This document shows positions 9,586-19,969 of a stretch of DNA of 64,000 nucleotides, one piece after another. Under the pieces are notes generated by a model that made no database searches, was not told the origin of the DNA, and was given only the letters and a program-made list of their open reading frames with translations. Location: NCBI RefSeq assembly GCF_004295345.1, contig NZ_CP036200.1, forward strand, positions 4,279,501-4,343,500, in the 5' to 3' direction. This DNA is from Shewanella maritima (GTDB lineage Bacteria > Pseudomonadota > Gammaproteobacteria > Enterobacterales > Shewanellaceae). A program made the translations under genes and the position numbers. Numbering within the stretch: position 1 is the stretch's first letter; each line of letters opens with the position of its first letter.

Positions 9586-10098
9586 CTATTTGTATTTGCC
9601 GCGCTTATTCCACTTAAATAACACGTTGTATTTCCACAGGTTAGACATCACAAAGTAACCCACTATGGCGCTGATAACGGCTAGCACGCCGCAGCCGACA
9701 AGAAAGGGTAAACCTATGGTTGAAAGTGAAGACTCAACCCACGCCCAGCTTGCCTCAAAATGAAATTCTTGCTCTGGTCTACCCATAATTTTTGCGCCCA
9801 ATAAATAGGCGGCATAGAACATAAACGGCATGGTAACCGGGTTAGTTAACCAAACCAGCGCAACAGACACTGGTAAATTAACGTTAAAGAAGATGGCTAA
9901 TGCGGCGGCGAGGATCATTTGAAACGGAATAGGGATCCAGGCGGCAAACAGGCCAATCGCAAATGCGCCAGGGGCTGACTTACGGTTGAGTGCCCAAAGA
10001 TTAGGTTTGTGGAGTAAATTGCCGAACACCTTTAGATACTTATGATTTTTAAGTTCTTCCGGGTTAGGCATGTATTTTTCGATAAATTTTTTTGGCAT
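9586..10098 (-). CDS. DUF2062 family inner-membrane protein
   Basis: A 170-residue protein with three or so membrane segments (about 45-65, 75-100 and 130-150). The N-terminal block NHKYLKVFGNLLHKPNLW and the FAIGLFAAWIPIPFQ segment are typical of the DUF2062 family. The family's function is unknown to me. It diverges from comEC with only about 31 bp between the two starts, an arrangement seen in related genomes. Confidence 0.85.
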   Translation of the reverse strand: MPKKFIEKYMPNPEELKNHKYLKVFGNLLHKPNLWALNRKSAPGAFAIGLFAAWIPIPFQMILAAALAIFFNVNLPVSVALVWLTNPVTMPFMFYAAYLLGAKIMGRPEQEFHFEASWAWVESSLSTIGLPFLVGCGVLAVISAIVGYFVMSNLWKYNVLFKWNKRGKYK

Positions 10099-10129
10099 CT
10101 TCGGCGATTACTGTCTTTACTCAATCGTT

Positions 10130-12783
10130 ATGAATCGATTTATTATCGGTTATTGCACGTGTTGTTTTTCAGCGCTGCTGTGGCCGCAGATCTTACCATT
10201 GCAATGGATTGTGCTCTGGCTGCTAATTGGGGGAATGTGCTTTAAAAAAGCCCCTTTTATCAGCGGGATCATGATGTCGTTGTCTTGGTTATCCATTGTA
10301 TTTCATGGTTTTTATTCACATCAGACAACAGCAAAACCAACACAACAAATATTCAGGGCAGAGATAGTATCACTAGTTAACCAAAACCGCGACTGGATTA
10401 GTGTTGATGTTAAAAACCTTGAACAAACTAGCGCTAGCAAATTACAGGGTTATTACCGCTTAAACTGGAACAGTGCTCCTGACGTGAAACCTGGTCAGGT
10501 ATGGCAATTTAGCGCGCGGATGAAAAGTATTAGTGCTATCGCCAATCAAGGTGGCTTTAATCAGCAAAAATACTTCATCAGTAGACATATTATAGGCCGA
10601 GGCAGCGTCAGGCGTGCTGAGTTAATCCAAGATAACCCTGCGTTAGTGCATCAATTTAAATCAGACTTGGTTGTAGTACTGTCAAAGCTTGCCAATGGCG
10701 ATGTGTTGCAAGCGCTGCTTTTAGGTCAAAAGACGGCCTTGTCTGACGAGCGCTGGCGTCATTTAAGGCAAACGGGGAGTGGTCATCTTATTGCCATTTC
10801 CGGGCTGCATTTATCTGTGGTTTTTGGACTATTCTGGGTAATCTTTTCCAAACTCTGTAAGCCGTTTGCCCAGCACAACTACTTTGCTTACCGAGCCGTT
10901 ACGTTATTACTGCCGCTTGTTATGGCGTTTATCTATGGCTACTTAGCTGGGTTTCCGGTCGCAACAACGAGGGCAATTATCATGCTATTTATGGTGGTAG
11001 TGCTAAGTGTGTTTAATCAGCATGCCAGTGTATGGGATCGTTTGCTTTATGCCTTGTTCGCCGTGTTGGTCATTGATCCTTTTGCCATATTAAGTAGTGG
11101 CTTTTACTTATCGTTTTGCGCATTGGCAATTATTTTGTTGGTAGCTACAGGTCGCGGTGCAGAGATGAGATCAACGCTTGAAAGTGATAAACAACTAGAT
11201 CAAGCATCTGTTACTAATCCCACCAACCTTGCTGCTAGCGAAAATGCACATGTTATTTGGCGCAAGGTCAAACACTATGGGATGGCATTGTGGGCAATTC
11301 AATGGCGCTTAGCTTTGGTATTAGCGGCAGTGCAAGCTTTGTTATTTTCGACTGTGTCGGTTCATAGCATGTGGCTGAACATGTTGTTTGTGCCTTGGTT
11401 TAGCTTGCTGGTTATTCCAGTTGCGATTCTAACCTTATGTGTTTGGGCGATGTTCTGGTTTATCAATTTACTTGGGATACGTATATTTGGTCATGATTTA
11501 GTCAGTTGGCATGAGTCGGCAGAGTTATTTGCAATTGCTGACGCACTGTTGATGCCATTTAGCGCATTGCTTCACTATTCCGATTACTTACCTTATGCGC
11601 TGCTGACGGTATCTGAGCGACAAGCAGGCTTGCTCGTGTTAATTCTGGTGATTGCGGTAAGTGGCTATTTGATCAAACAGCTGCTTTTATCGCAACTTGC
11701 TATTCCTTGGATAAGCCTAGCTAGGCAGCAATTATTCACCGCAGTCAGACGTTTATATTCGCGTAAAACGCTTGGGGTTGCTGCAGTGCTAGTTGGCTCG
11801 GCGGGTATGCTATTAGCTTTTATTTTGACGAATACGCTCCCCATTCTGGTCGCTGCAGAACCAGCAATAAAATCGAACCTGAGCGACAAGCTTGAAAGCG
11901 GTGAATATAAGCTAAGTCCATCGGTAAATTCCAAACTTCATCCCTCTGAATTTATCGCTGAATCTAAACCTTTTTCTGACTGGCAATTACATGTTTTAGA
12001 TGTCGGGCAAGGGAGCGCCCTGGTGTTTGAGATAGACGCTCAAGCGGTTATCTATGATACAGGCGCAAAATACGGTGACAGCTTTACCTATGCGGACAGA
12101 GTGATAGTGCCGTTTTTAAATGCCCGTGGTTTAAGTCATGTCAGCCATATTTTCATTAGCCATAATGATAATGATCACGCGGGTGGTCTAGCTCGATTAG
12201 CTATGCTGTATCCGCAAGCGAAGATAATCGCTGATGATGAATCTATAAAGGCAGATTTCGGCAAGCGAGTATCGCCCTGTAGCGGCTTTAATTGGCAGTT
12301 TGCTCAGCTAACGTTTAGCGCATTACAGACCCTTTGATGGCTGCGGGAGATAATGACTCTGACAATAATCGCTCTTGTGTATTATTGCTTGATGATGGCT
12401 CGAGTAAACTGCTGTTAACCGGCGATATCGAAACAGAGCGCGAACGAGGTTTGTTAGCCAATCAGCAAATTCAAAATGTCGATATCATGTTTGTGCCTCA
12501 CCATGGCAGTCGCACCTCATCGACGAGTGAGTTTATCAATCATACCCATCCTAAGCTTGCGGTTGTTAATGCAGGCTTTGCCAATCAGTACGGATTTCCC
12601 AAAGAGGACGTCATGCAAAGGTATCAATCTATCGGTGCGAAGACGCTCGTCACTGGAGAGCTTGGTCAAATAAGCTTCAATTTTAATCAGGGCGGTTATC
12701 AAGTGAGCAGTTATCGCCAGCAAATGTCACCTTTTTGGTATAACCGTTTGTTTAAATTTGGTGAGAAAGTTAAAGCAGAGTAG
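10130..12783 (+). pseudogene. comEC: DNA uptake channel protein ComEC/Rec2, frameshifted
   Basis: Two abutting frames together make one ComEC protein of about 884 residues. The first (to the TGA at 12335-12337) carries the DUF4131 region, the competence channel segments with HLIAISGLHLSVVFGLFW, and the start of the metallo-beta-lactamase-like domain (ISHNDNDHAGG). The second (from about 12319, first start codon TTG 12334) continues that domain with NNRSCVLLL, LLTGDIE and VPHHGSRTSS. Joining them needs one extra base near CCCTTT (12330-12335). ComEC moves single-stranded DNA across the inner membrane. The start is placed at ATG 10130 because residues upstream look non-coding. It may be intact in reality if the missing base is a sequencing error. 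Confidence 0.85.
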
Positions 12784-12821
12784 AATGCGTCTCTATGTTT
12801 GTCATGAAAGTAATCAAATAA

Positions 12822-14624
12822 ATGTCATCAGAAGCAAATAATGAAATGTGGGTTGTATTCAAACGTTTAATGACGTACGTGATCCCCATGAAATCCATGT
12901 TCATCTTTGCGGTGCTTGGCTTGCTTACCTATGGTTTGGTCGATGCGGCGTTCATTGCCTTTGTAAAACCTTTTATTGACGAAGGTTTTGGCCAGTCAGC
13001 ATCCAATGTTGCAGGTGTTGACCTTCCTACTCATACAGGCTTTAGCGCCAACAACGATATCATGATGATGGCACCCTTTGTGGTGATAGTGATGTTCACT
13101 ATTCGCGGCTTTGCTAACTTTGTCTCTACTTACTGTGTGTCATATATCAGTGCCAAACTGATTATGGATATGCGTCAAGAAGTATTTGAGCACTACCTGC
13201 GTTTACCTGTGAGCTATATTGATCGTGAGAACAGCGGTAACTTGATCTCGCGCGTTACCTTTGACACTGAGCAAATTGCCCGAGCATCAGGCAGCGCTTT
13301 GATTTCGATTGTTCGCGATACCATCACAGTAGTTGGTATGCTGGCGATCATGTTCTATTACTCGTGGAAATTATCCCTGTGTATTTTGGTTATCGGCCCA
13401 ATCATGGGTGTAGTGATCAGTGTGGTGAGTAAGCGTTTTCGTAAGGTGTCTAAGCAAATTCAGTCTGCGATGGGCGGGGTAACCGCCACCACAGAGCAGA
13501 TGATTAAAGGTCATAAAAATGTGTTGGCCTTTGGCGGTCAAGAAACCGAAATGAAGCGTTTCTTTGACGTGAACGATCGTAACCGTTATCAAAATATGAA
13601 GCTTGCCGTTGCCCAATCCATCAGTCAGCCACTAATCATGGTCATTGGCTCGTTTGCGCTAGCGTTTGTACTTTATGCCGCAAGCTGGGACAGCATGGCG
13701 CAAGAACTAACAGCTGGTACATTTGCGGCAATTTTGGGCGCTATGCTGGCCATGTTGCAGCCAATTAAGAACTTAACACGAGTAAACGCAGAGTTTCAGC
13801 GCGGTATCGCAGCATGTACTACGGTATTTGAGCTGCTGGATACTCAGCCAGAAGAAGATAAAGGCAGTTTTCATGCTGAGCGCGTTGAGGGTAAATTGAC
13901 CTTTAACCAGGTGACCTTTAGTTATCCCGAGCAAGAAACTGCGGCGCTTAAGGGCATTGATTTTAATGTTGAGCCAGGCAAAACCGTAGCACTGGTTGGT
14001 CGTTCAGGCTCGGGTAAATCAACCATTGCGAGCTTGATTACCCGCTTTTACGGCGGTCTATCAGAGGGCGATATTAGCATTGATGGCACCAGCATTTATG
14101 ACTACCAGCTAAAATCTTTACGTAATCAGGTGGCATTGGTGTCACAGCAGGTAACGCTATTTAATGACACTATCGCGAATAACATCGCCTATGCCTATCC
14201 GGGAGAGGTGACCCGCGAGCAAATTATTGAGGCGGCAATGTTGGCCCACGCGATGGAGTTTATTGACGAGCTGCCCGATGGCTTAGATACCGAGGTGGGT
14301 GAAAACGGTGTGTTGTTATCAGGCGGTCAACGTCAGCGTATCGCTATTGCTCGCGCCATGTTACGCAACGCACCTATCTTGATTTTAGATGAAGCGACAT
14401 CTGCACTTGATACTGAGTCAGAAAAAGCCATTCAACAAGGATTAGATAACCTAAGACAAAACCGCACCTCAATCGTAATTGCTCACCGTTTATCAACCAT
14501 TGAAAGCGCTGACGAAATCTTAGTGGTTGAGCAAGGTGAGATTATGGAGCGCGGCACCCATAGCGAGCTGCTCGAGAGAAATGGCATGTACGCGAATCTT
14601 TACCAAATGCAGTTTGGTGAGTAA
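12822..14624 (+). CDS. msbA: Lipid A flippase MsbA
   Basis: A 600-residue homodimeric ABC exporter that flips lipid A-core across the inner membrane. The N-terminal half carries six membrane segments. The ATPase half has Walker A GRSGSGKST (about 393), signature LSGGQRQRIAIARAM (about 500), Walker B ILILDEATSALD and the H-loop IVIAHRLST. The length equals that of other gammaproteobacterial MsbA proteins. It overlaps lpxK by one base (TAATG), so the two are coupled. Confidence 0.97.
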   Translation: MSSEANNEMWVVFKRLMTYVIPMKSMFIFAVLGLLTYGLVDAAFIAFVKPFIDEGFGQSASNVAGVDLPTHTGFSANNDIMMMAPFVVIVMFTIRGFANFVSTYCVSYISAKLIMDMRQEVFEHYLRLPVSYIDRENSGNLISRVTFDTEQIARASGSALISIVRDTITVVGMLAIMFYYSWKLSLCILVIGPIMGVVISVVSKRFRKVSKQIQSAMGGVTATTEQMIKGHKNVLAFGGQETEMKRFFDVNDRNRYQNMKLAVAQSISQPLIMVIGSFALAFVLYAASWDSMAQELTAGTFAAILGAMLAMLQPIKNLTRVNAEFQRGIAACTTVFELLDTQPEEDKGSFHAERVEGKLTFNQVTFSYPEQETAALKGIDFNVEPGKTVALVGRSGSGKSTIASLITRFYGGLSEGDISIDGTSIYDYQLKSLRNQVALVSQQVTLFNDTIANNIAYAYPGEVTREQIIEAAMLAHAMEFIDELPDGLDTEVGENGVLLSGGQRQRIAIARAMLRNAPILILDEATSALDTESEKAIQQGLDNLRQNRTSIVIAHRLSTIESADEILVVEQGEIMERGTHSELLERNGMYANLYQMQFGE

Positions 14625-15643
14625 TGCAAAACTGGGTTAATAAAATCTGGTATCAAGGGCATTGGGCAAAATGGTTGCTAGTGCCTTTGTCTCTGATATT
14701 TTGGTTTATCTCGATTATCAGACGTAGTTTGTTTCGCTTAGGGCTTAAACAGCAAACACGTGTGAGTGTGCCTGTGATTGTGGTGGGCAATATTACCGCT
14801 GGTGGCAGCGGCAAAACCCCAACTGTTATTCATTTAATTGAATTATTGCGCGCTAATGGCTACAAGCCTGGTGTAGTAAGCCGCGGCTACGGAGGCAGTG
14901 CCTCTGGGGTTATGTTGGTTGAGCCTAGCAGCGAGCCTAGTTTAGTTGGTGATGAGCCGGCGCTGATTGCGATGCGCACTAAGGCGCCGATGGCGGTAGG
15001 CTCAAAGCGTGTTCAAGCAGCAAAGCTGTTGCTAGCAAATCATGATGTTGATGTGATTATTAGCGATGATGGCATGCAGCATTATGCTCTCGCCCGTGAT
15101 ATTGAAATTGCATTAGTTGATGGCGACAGACGCTACGGCAATGAGTGGTTAATTCCAGCTGGTCCGCTACGTGAAGGTACCAGTCGCCTAGAAAGTGTTG
15201 ATTTTATTATTAACAATGGCGGGCCGGCGCAAGATGGTGAAGCCCTGATGACACTCGCACCTCTCAAGCCTGCAGCAGTTGTCTCCTTGGCCGCAAATAT
15301 GCCTAAAAATGTACAAGCTGAATGTTTTGATAAACAGCAACCTATTTGCGCTATTGCAGGAATAGGCAACCCACAAAGATTTTTTGATAGTTTAGTCAAT
15401 CAAGGTTTTAATCTTACTCGCACACAAGCATTTGATGATCATCAAGCGTACAGTGCTGAGCAGTTGCAGGGTTTTAGTCAGGATACAGCGCTGCTGATGA
15501 CAGAGAAAGATGCGGTTAAATGTCGCGCTTTTGCTCAGCAACACTGGTGGTATTTACCGGTTAATGCCAAACTAACAGCAGAGTTTGATCAAGCATTACT
15601 GAGCCGCTTACAGCAAGCGGTTGATAAAATAAAGGAAGCATAA
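14624..15643 (+). CDS. lpxK: Tetraacyldisaccharide 4'-kinase LpxK
   Basis: A 339-residue membrane-associated kinase that phosphorylates the 4' position of the lipid A disaccharide. A hydrophobic N-terminal anchor lies at about residues 17-32. The P-loop [12 protein letters not shown] follows near 54, then VVSRGYGG and the DDGMQHYAL block. It overlaps both msbA and ycaR by TAATG junctions, giving a tightly coupled msbA-lpxK-ycaR operon. Confidence 0.97.
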   Translation: MQNWVNKIWYQGHWAKWLLVPLSLIFWFISIIRRSLFRLGLKQQTRVSVPVIVVGNITAGGSGKTPTVIHLIELLRANGYKPGVVSRGYGGSASGVMLVEPSSEPSLVGDEPALIAMRTKAPMAVGSKRVQAAKLLLANHDVDVIISDDGMQHYALARDIEIALVDGDRRYGNEWLIPAGPLREGTSRLESVDFIINNGGPAQDGEALMTLAPLKPAAVVSLAANMPKNVQAECFDKQQPICAIAGIGNPQRFFDSLVNQGFNLTRTQAFDDHQAYSAEQLQGFSQDTALLMTEKDAVKCRAFAQQHWWYLPVNAKLTAEFDQALLSRLQQAVDKIKEA

Positions 15644-15816
15644 TGGCGTTTGATAGAAAATTACTTGAAATTGTCGCGTGTCCAGTAAGTAAAGCAAAGC
15701 TGGAGTATGATAAAGAAAATGATCGACTAATCTGCAAAGAAAGCAAATTAGCCTATCCAATTACTGAAGGTATTCCTGTGCTATTGGAAAACCGTGCTAC
15801 GCCGCTAGAAGCCTAA
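15643..15816 (+). CDS. ycaR: Trm112 family small protein YcaR
   Basis: A 57-residue protein starting at the ATG that overlaps the lpxK stop. The pattern [17 protein letters not shown], then [20 protein letters not shown], is typical of the YcaR/UPF0434 (Trm112-like) family usually found after lpxK. Of the family's usual zinc-type cysteines only two are kept here (Cys13 and Cys31), so metal binding is unlikely. An intrinsic terminator follows 48 bp later. Confidence 0.9.
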   Translation: MAFDRKLLEIVACPVSKAKLEYDKENDRLICKESKLAYPITEGIPVLLENRATPLEA

Positions 15817-15843
15817 TTTACCCATATAGGTAGATTGTTTAAT

Positions 15844-16748
15844 ATGCGAATGCTTAACAAAAAGCCACCTTCATCGAAGGTGGATTTTTATTATAAGGGG
15901 TTTAAAAAGGCTCTGGCTAAGCTTTCGGCTCTGACTATCACAGCTTGCTTGTTTACACCTCAAGCTGTTGCTAGCAAGGTGCTGAATAATCCTGATGCAT
16001 CGCATTATGCTTTTGCCAATTACTTGGGGAGTGGCTTGTATCGCACTTCCGGTCAAAATGCTGCAGTTGCGAACGTACCACTAAAATTTACCTTAGATGA
16101 AGCAGACGACCATCTAGTTAAACTGCGTCTACCCATCTCATTGGGCTTTTTTGATTATTCATTTGATGATCTCCCGGTGGGCAGCTACCTGAAAGAGTCG
16201 GCACCATGACGGTGACGCCAGGGCTAGAATATCACTGGCTGTTCAATGATAAGCTCACGTTTGAGTCATATTTAGACTTAGGTTATGGCCATAATTTTAC
16301 TAACTCAAGCAATGTCGGCATCGTATCGCTCGGTACTGCAGCGGTTTATCAAATTGATATGCCTGAATACACGCCTATATGGACCAACAGACTATTTTGG
16401 GCAAGTTATCGTAGCAGTATCAATGATAACTCTGACAGGTTTGCCGTATACCAAGCTGGGTTAGATTTTGGCTTAGGATATAACTGGCGCGCATTCAATC
16501 GCAACATGGAGCCAAGGCTATTTGTTAGCGGCCGTTGGTTTTTTGATGATCTCACCTTTGCCAATCCTGAAGGGGATGATGTTGTTAGCAATTACACTTA
16601 CGAGCTCGGTGCCACAATCAAATTTGATAAACCCATAGGCTGGGATGTGTTTGGTTGGGACGGCCTCAAGCTAGACCGTTTAGGCGTGAGTTATCAAAAT
16701 GGTGGCGGTATTATCGTCTGGCGTTTGATCTTTTCGTTACCAATCTAA
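15844..16748 (+). pseudogene. Outer-membrane beta-barrel protein, frameshifted
   Basis: Two frames (to TGA 16207-16209, and from ATG 16206) give one product of about 300 residues if one G is added at the GG of 16200-16201; the join then reads ES-GTMTVTPGLEY. It has a signal peptide ending near QAVA-S, then alternating aromatic/polar beta strands such as LFVSGRWFFDD, and ends in an aromatic-rich strand with a terminal LIFSLPI. It resembles the solitary outer-membrane autotransporter beta-barrel domain proteins of Vibrio and Shewanella; this is a tentative recollection. The start is uncertain (ATG 15844 or 15850, or GTG 15880) because a terminator hairpin occupies the first codons. Confidence 0.55.
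15861..15889 (+). terminator. Terminator of msbA-lpxK-ycaR
   Basis: A perfect 8-bp stem CCACCTTC / GAAGGTGG with a 3-nt loop lies at 15865-15883, with A-rich sequence before and ATTTTTATT after. It overlaps the first codons of the frame assigned to the next gene. Confidence 0.75.
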
Positions 16749-16772
16749 CATTTCACCACCATTAGCTGTTAT

Positions 16773-17129
16773 TTAGCGATTTCCCCAGATATGAGCGTTA
16801 ACGCTGTCGCTACTTTCCGTTTTATCAGTCTTAGCTGCTGGCGCGCTAGCTTTTTGAGTGTGGCTTGACGGTTTTTCAGTATCAGCTTTGTTCACAAAAT
16901 AATGGTCAGGCAGCTGGTGGTTGTTCATTTTAAGCCACAGCATTTCCACCTTATCTCTTGCCCACTGGGTTTTACGCAAAAACTTGAGGCTCGACTTCAC
17001 GCTTGGGTCGCTTTTAAAACAGTTAATGTTTATCTGCTCCGCCATTTGCTCCCAGCCATAATGCGTGACGAGATCTGTTACTACTTGCTCGAGTTTCACA
17101 CCGTGCAATGGATTGTTTTTTTGCGTCAT
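16773..17129 (-). CDS. VF530 family (DUF2132) DNA-binding-like protein
   Basis: A 118-residue protein whose first 80 residues carry the family block [20 protein letters not shown] followed by [19 protein letters not shown] and the TQWARDKVE helix. The family, named after Vibrio fischeri VF530, is a small helical fold suggested to bind DNA; its role is not established. The C-terminal 40 residues are a Ser/Lys/Ala-rich disordered tail. It is a single-gene unit. Confidence 0.85.
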   Translation of the reverse strand: MTQKNNPLHGVKLEQVVTDLVTHYGWEQMAEQININCFKSDPSVKSSLKFLRKTQWARDKVEMLWLKMNNHQLPDHYFVNKADTEKPSSHTQKASAPAAKTDKTESSDSVNAHIWGNR

Positions 17130-17293
17130 CGTTGTTCAGCCAATTTAATGTGGAAATATGCTTAGCGACTTATTATACGTGACGCCTGAGCTGCATGAAA
17201 TAAGCTCTAGGCACAAAGCTCAGTAACCTAGGTCTATGGTGTGGAACTGGCAAGGGCAATTAGGCTTGAATGACAGGGATATCTAGGAGTGAC

Positions 17294-17331
17294 AAAAAAG
17301 GGAAAGATGCTTAGGCAATCTTTCCCTTTTT
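17294..17331 (-). terminator. Terminator of btsT
   Basis: Arms AAAAAAGGGAAAGAT and ATCTTTCCCTTTTT form a 14-bp stem with a loop of about 9 nt just past the btsT stop. On the minus strand the stem is followed by a T run. Confidence 0.8.
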
Positions 17332-17364
17332 AAGTTAGGGCTCACTGAGTGAGCGCTCGGCTAA

Positions 17365-18851
17365 TTAAGCTGTTTTAGCGTCTGCTTCAGCCTCTTCACC
17401 CGGAAGTTCGTCTTCACCTTTACCTTTTGAGATCTTGAATACAACGCCAGTTACAACGATAGCGAAGATAAAGCCAGCAACCGTTGATACATCGATTGGT
17501 AATCCGAAACCTAGTTTATCGTTGCTTAAGATAAAGCTCGCACATACAGTGGTCATAAACATCGCTGGTACGGTAGTAATCCAATGGAATTTATTGTGAC
17601 GAAGTAAGTAAGCTGACGCAGTCCACAGCATCATTACTGCTGTTGATTGGTTAGCAAAACCGAAATAGCGCCAGATAACCCAAAGTCAACTTGAGTTAAG
17701 ATACCACCAATAACAAACAGAGGGATGGCCATCATTAAGCGATTACGTAAGGTCTTTTGCTCCATGTTGAAGTACTCAGCAAGGATAAGGCGGCTTGAGC
17801 GGAAAGCTGTATCACCAGAAGTGATAGGTAGAATCACCACACCTAGGAAAGCTAAGATACCGCCAAATACGCCTAGTAGGCCGAATGAAGCTGAGTACAC
17901 TACGTTACCTGGGCCACCGTCAGATACCGCAGCTTGTAACGATTCAACTGACCCAAAGAATGATAGTGCAAGCGCACACCAGATTAGCGCGATAACACCT
18001 TCACCAATCATTGCGCCGTAGAATACAAAGCGGCCGTTTTCTTCATTTTCCATGCAGCGAGCCATTAGAGGTGACTGTGTTGCGTGGAAGCCAGAAATTG
18101 CACCACAAGCAATGGTAATAAATAGCGCTGGCCATAGCGGTAGGTCATTTGGGTTCATGTTAGTGAACATGTCGCTCACCTGGAAGCCACCCATGATTTG
18201 GTGCTCGCTTGAGAAACCAATTGCGGTGATAAGGCCAACTGACATAAAGATAAGTAGCGCGCCAAACAGTGGGTAGAAGCGACCGATAATCTTATCTACA
18301 GGAACGATTGTCGCAATGATGTAGTAAGAGAAAATTGCCACTACCATAGCAATAACAGGAATGTTGAAGCTGGTTTGATCGTTAACTAGCTTGGTTAACA
18401 TGCCTGCAGGAGCAGAAACGAATACCACACCAACAAGCAGCAGCAGTACGATAGCAAACACGTTCATAAAGTGCTTGGCACCATTACCTAGATAGCGACC
18501 GGTAATGGTTGGAACTGAAGCACCGCCGTTACGAACCGATAGCATACCTGAGAAATAATCGTGAACAGCACCTGCAAATACACAACCAATCACGATCCAT
18601 AGCATTGCCGCTGGGCCGTATAGTGCGCCCATAATTGGACCAAAGATTGGGCCGACACCAGCAATGTTAAGCAGCTGAACCAAGTAAACTTTTTTGTTTG
18701 ACATAGGGACATAGTCAACGCCATCCTGCTTTGAATATGCAGGTGTTTGACGTTTGGCATTAATGCCGAAAACTCTTTCGACAAACTGTCCGTAAATGAA
18801 GTAGCCACCAATTAGAAAGGCGACACATGTTAGAAACCAAATCATATCCAT
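17365..18851 (-). pseudogene. btsT: CstA/BtsT family pyruvate-type transporter, frameshifted
   Basis: Two frames split one carbon-starvation (CstA) family transporter of about 495 residues. The first ends after QVDFG; the second supplies VIWRYFGFANQSTAV and the last membrane segments. One extra C in CCC at 17679-17681 restores a single frame. The protein has many membrane segments and the family block GPIFGPIMGALYGP. E. coli BtsT (YjiY) is a pyruvate/H+ symporter controlled by BtsSR, and the btsRS genes lie next door here, so pyruvate is the likely substrate; short CstA proteins could also take peptides. The start is set at ATG 18851 behind an AAAGAG ribosome site. Confidence 0.8.
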
Positions 18852-18943
18852 ACACTCTTTAATAGCAATTTTGTTCAAGGCTACTTTAAGCAATTGCTGT
18901 TATTTAGTGGAGGTGGATTGATTAACAGGCAAGATTGCTTGTT

Positions 18944-19072
18944 TAAGCGGTGCTATAAAGCGCTAAGCGGTTGCAGGTAGAACTAAGCGGTATTAAATAG
19001 AAAGCTAAGTGGTTATAAATCGATTTAAGCGGCGCGATAACGAGCTAAGCGGTTATTGATAGCTCTGAGCGG
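18944..19072. repeat. Seven TAAGCGG heptamers at 20-22 bp spacing
   Basis: TAAGCGG or a one-base variant begins at 18944, 18964, 18984, 19006 (TAAGTGG), 19026, 19046 and 19066 (TGAGCGG). The steps are 20, 20, 22, 20, 20 and 20 bp, about two helical turns, so all copies face the same side of the DNA. The sequence between copies is not conserved. The array is 93-221 bp upstream of the btsT start. LytTR regulators such as BtsR commonly bind direct repeats about two turns apart, so this may be its operator; that is inference. Confidence 0.8.
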
Positions 19073-19252
19073 TTACTTGCATAGGTATAGCGGGTCGTTC
19101 GGTGAGAATCATAACTGGGCGCTGAGCTTTGTATTGCTGATTGAAGAAAACAGTAGCTTGCAGTTTGGCTTAGACAGTTAGCGAACATACGTGCGAGACG
19201 AATAGAAATAGGATGTTGCTTTAGTTGCACGCCAAACATTTAAAGTTATTTT

Positions 19253-19963
19253 CTATTGGAAGCCAAGGGTTTGCTTTAGCGCTTTCAGGTAACGGCGGGA
19301 CACCGGCACTTTAGCGCCGCTTTTAGTGGTGATTTCCGCGCCTGTGTCTAACAGCTCAATTTCTGTAATGGCGCTAGGTGCGACCAAATACTGTTTATGG
19401 CAGCGAATAAGCGGGGTTTTTTCTTCTAAAACCTTGAGTGTTAGTTGCGTATGGCAAGGCATGAAAGGCGTAAAAACTTTAATGCCGCCAACGTAACTCA
19501 TTATGTATTCAACATCTTGAGTTTGGGTCACTATTAAACGGTTACCGCAAAAGCACGGCAGCTGTTCAAGCTCAGTTGGGCTGATAGTGGATAAGTCTTG
19601 TGGCGTTAACTCTGTGCGCAATTTCTCAAGTGTTTTACGAAAACGGGTGTCATCAATAGGTTTTAACAGGTAATCAAAGGCATTGTTTTCAAAAGCTTTA
19701 ACCGCATATTCGTCGTAAGCTGTGATAAACACTACTCGAGGTAAGAAGTCTGGGTTTAGCATGGCGATAAGCTCCATGCCGTTAATTCGCGGCATCTGAA
19801 TATCAACAAAAATCAACTCAGGCTTATGTTGGTTTATCTGTGCTAGCGCATCAATGGCATTGCCGCATTGAGCAATCACCTCAAAGTCGTCATGCTCATC
19901 AAGCAAATCGATAATTTCCTGCCTAGCAAATGGCTCGTCGTCGATGATAATACAGCGGATCAT
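19253..19963 (-). CDS. btsR: LytTR response regulator BtsR (YehT-like)
   Basis: A 236-residue regulator. The receiver domain covers about residues 1-120 with Asp8-Asp9, the phospho-acceptor Asp54 in VDIQMP, Thr81 and Lys101. A LytTR DNA-binding domain follows (about 135-236), containing YIMSYVGGIKVF and VSRRYLKALK. Close match to E. coli BtsR (YehT), which activates the btsT transporter gene when BtsS senses pyruvate. It lies 6 bp after btsS and is followed by the btsT regulatory region, so the regulator sits beside its presumed target. Confidence 0.92.
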   Translation of the reverse strand: MIRCIIIDDEPFARQEIIDLLDEHDDFEVIAQCGNAIDALAQINQHKPELIFVDIQMPRINGMELIAMLNPDFLPRVVFITAYDEYAVKAFENNAFDYLLKPIDDTRFRKTLEKLRTELTPQDLSTISPTELEQLPCFCGNRLIVTQTQDVEYIMSYVGGIKVFTPFMPCHTQLTLKVLEEKTPLIRCHKQYLVAPSAITEIELLDTGAEITTKSGAKVPVSRRYLKALKQTLGFQ

Positions 19964-19969
19964 GGATGA

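Noticed and set aside
12330..12337. Programmed frameshift in comEC
   Set aside because: ACC-CTT-TGA does not allow good tRNA re-pairing one base back and has no stimulatory element; a missing base explains it better.
18944..19072. Heptamer array as a CRISPR or plasmid iteron origin
   Set aside because: The conserved part is only 7 bp, there are no cas or rep genes, and the position is a promoter region.
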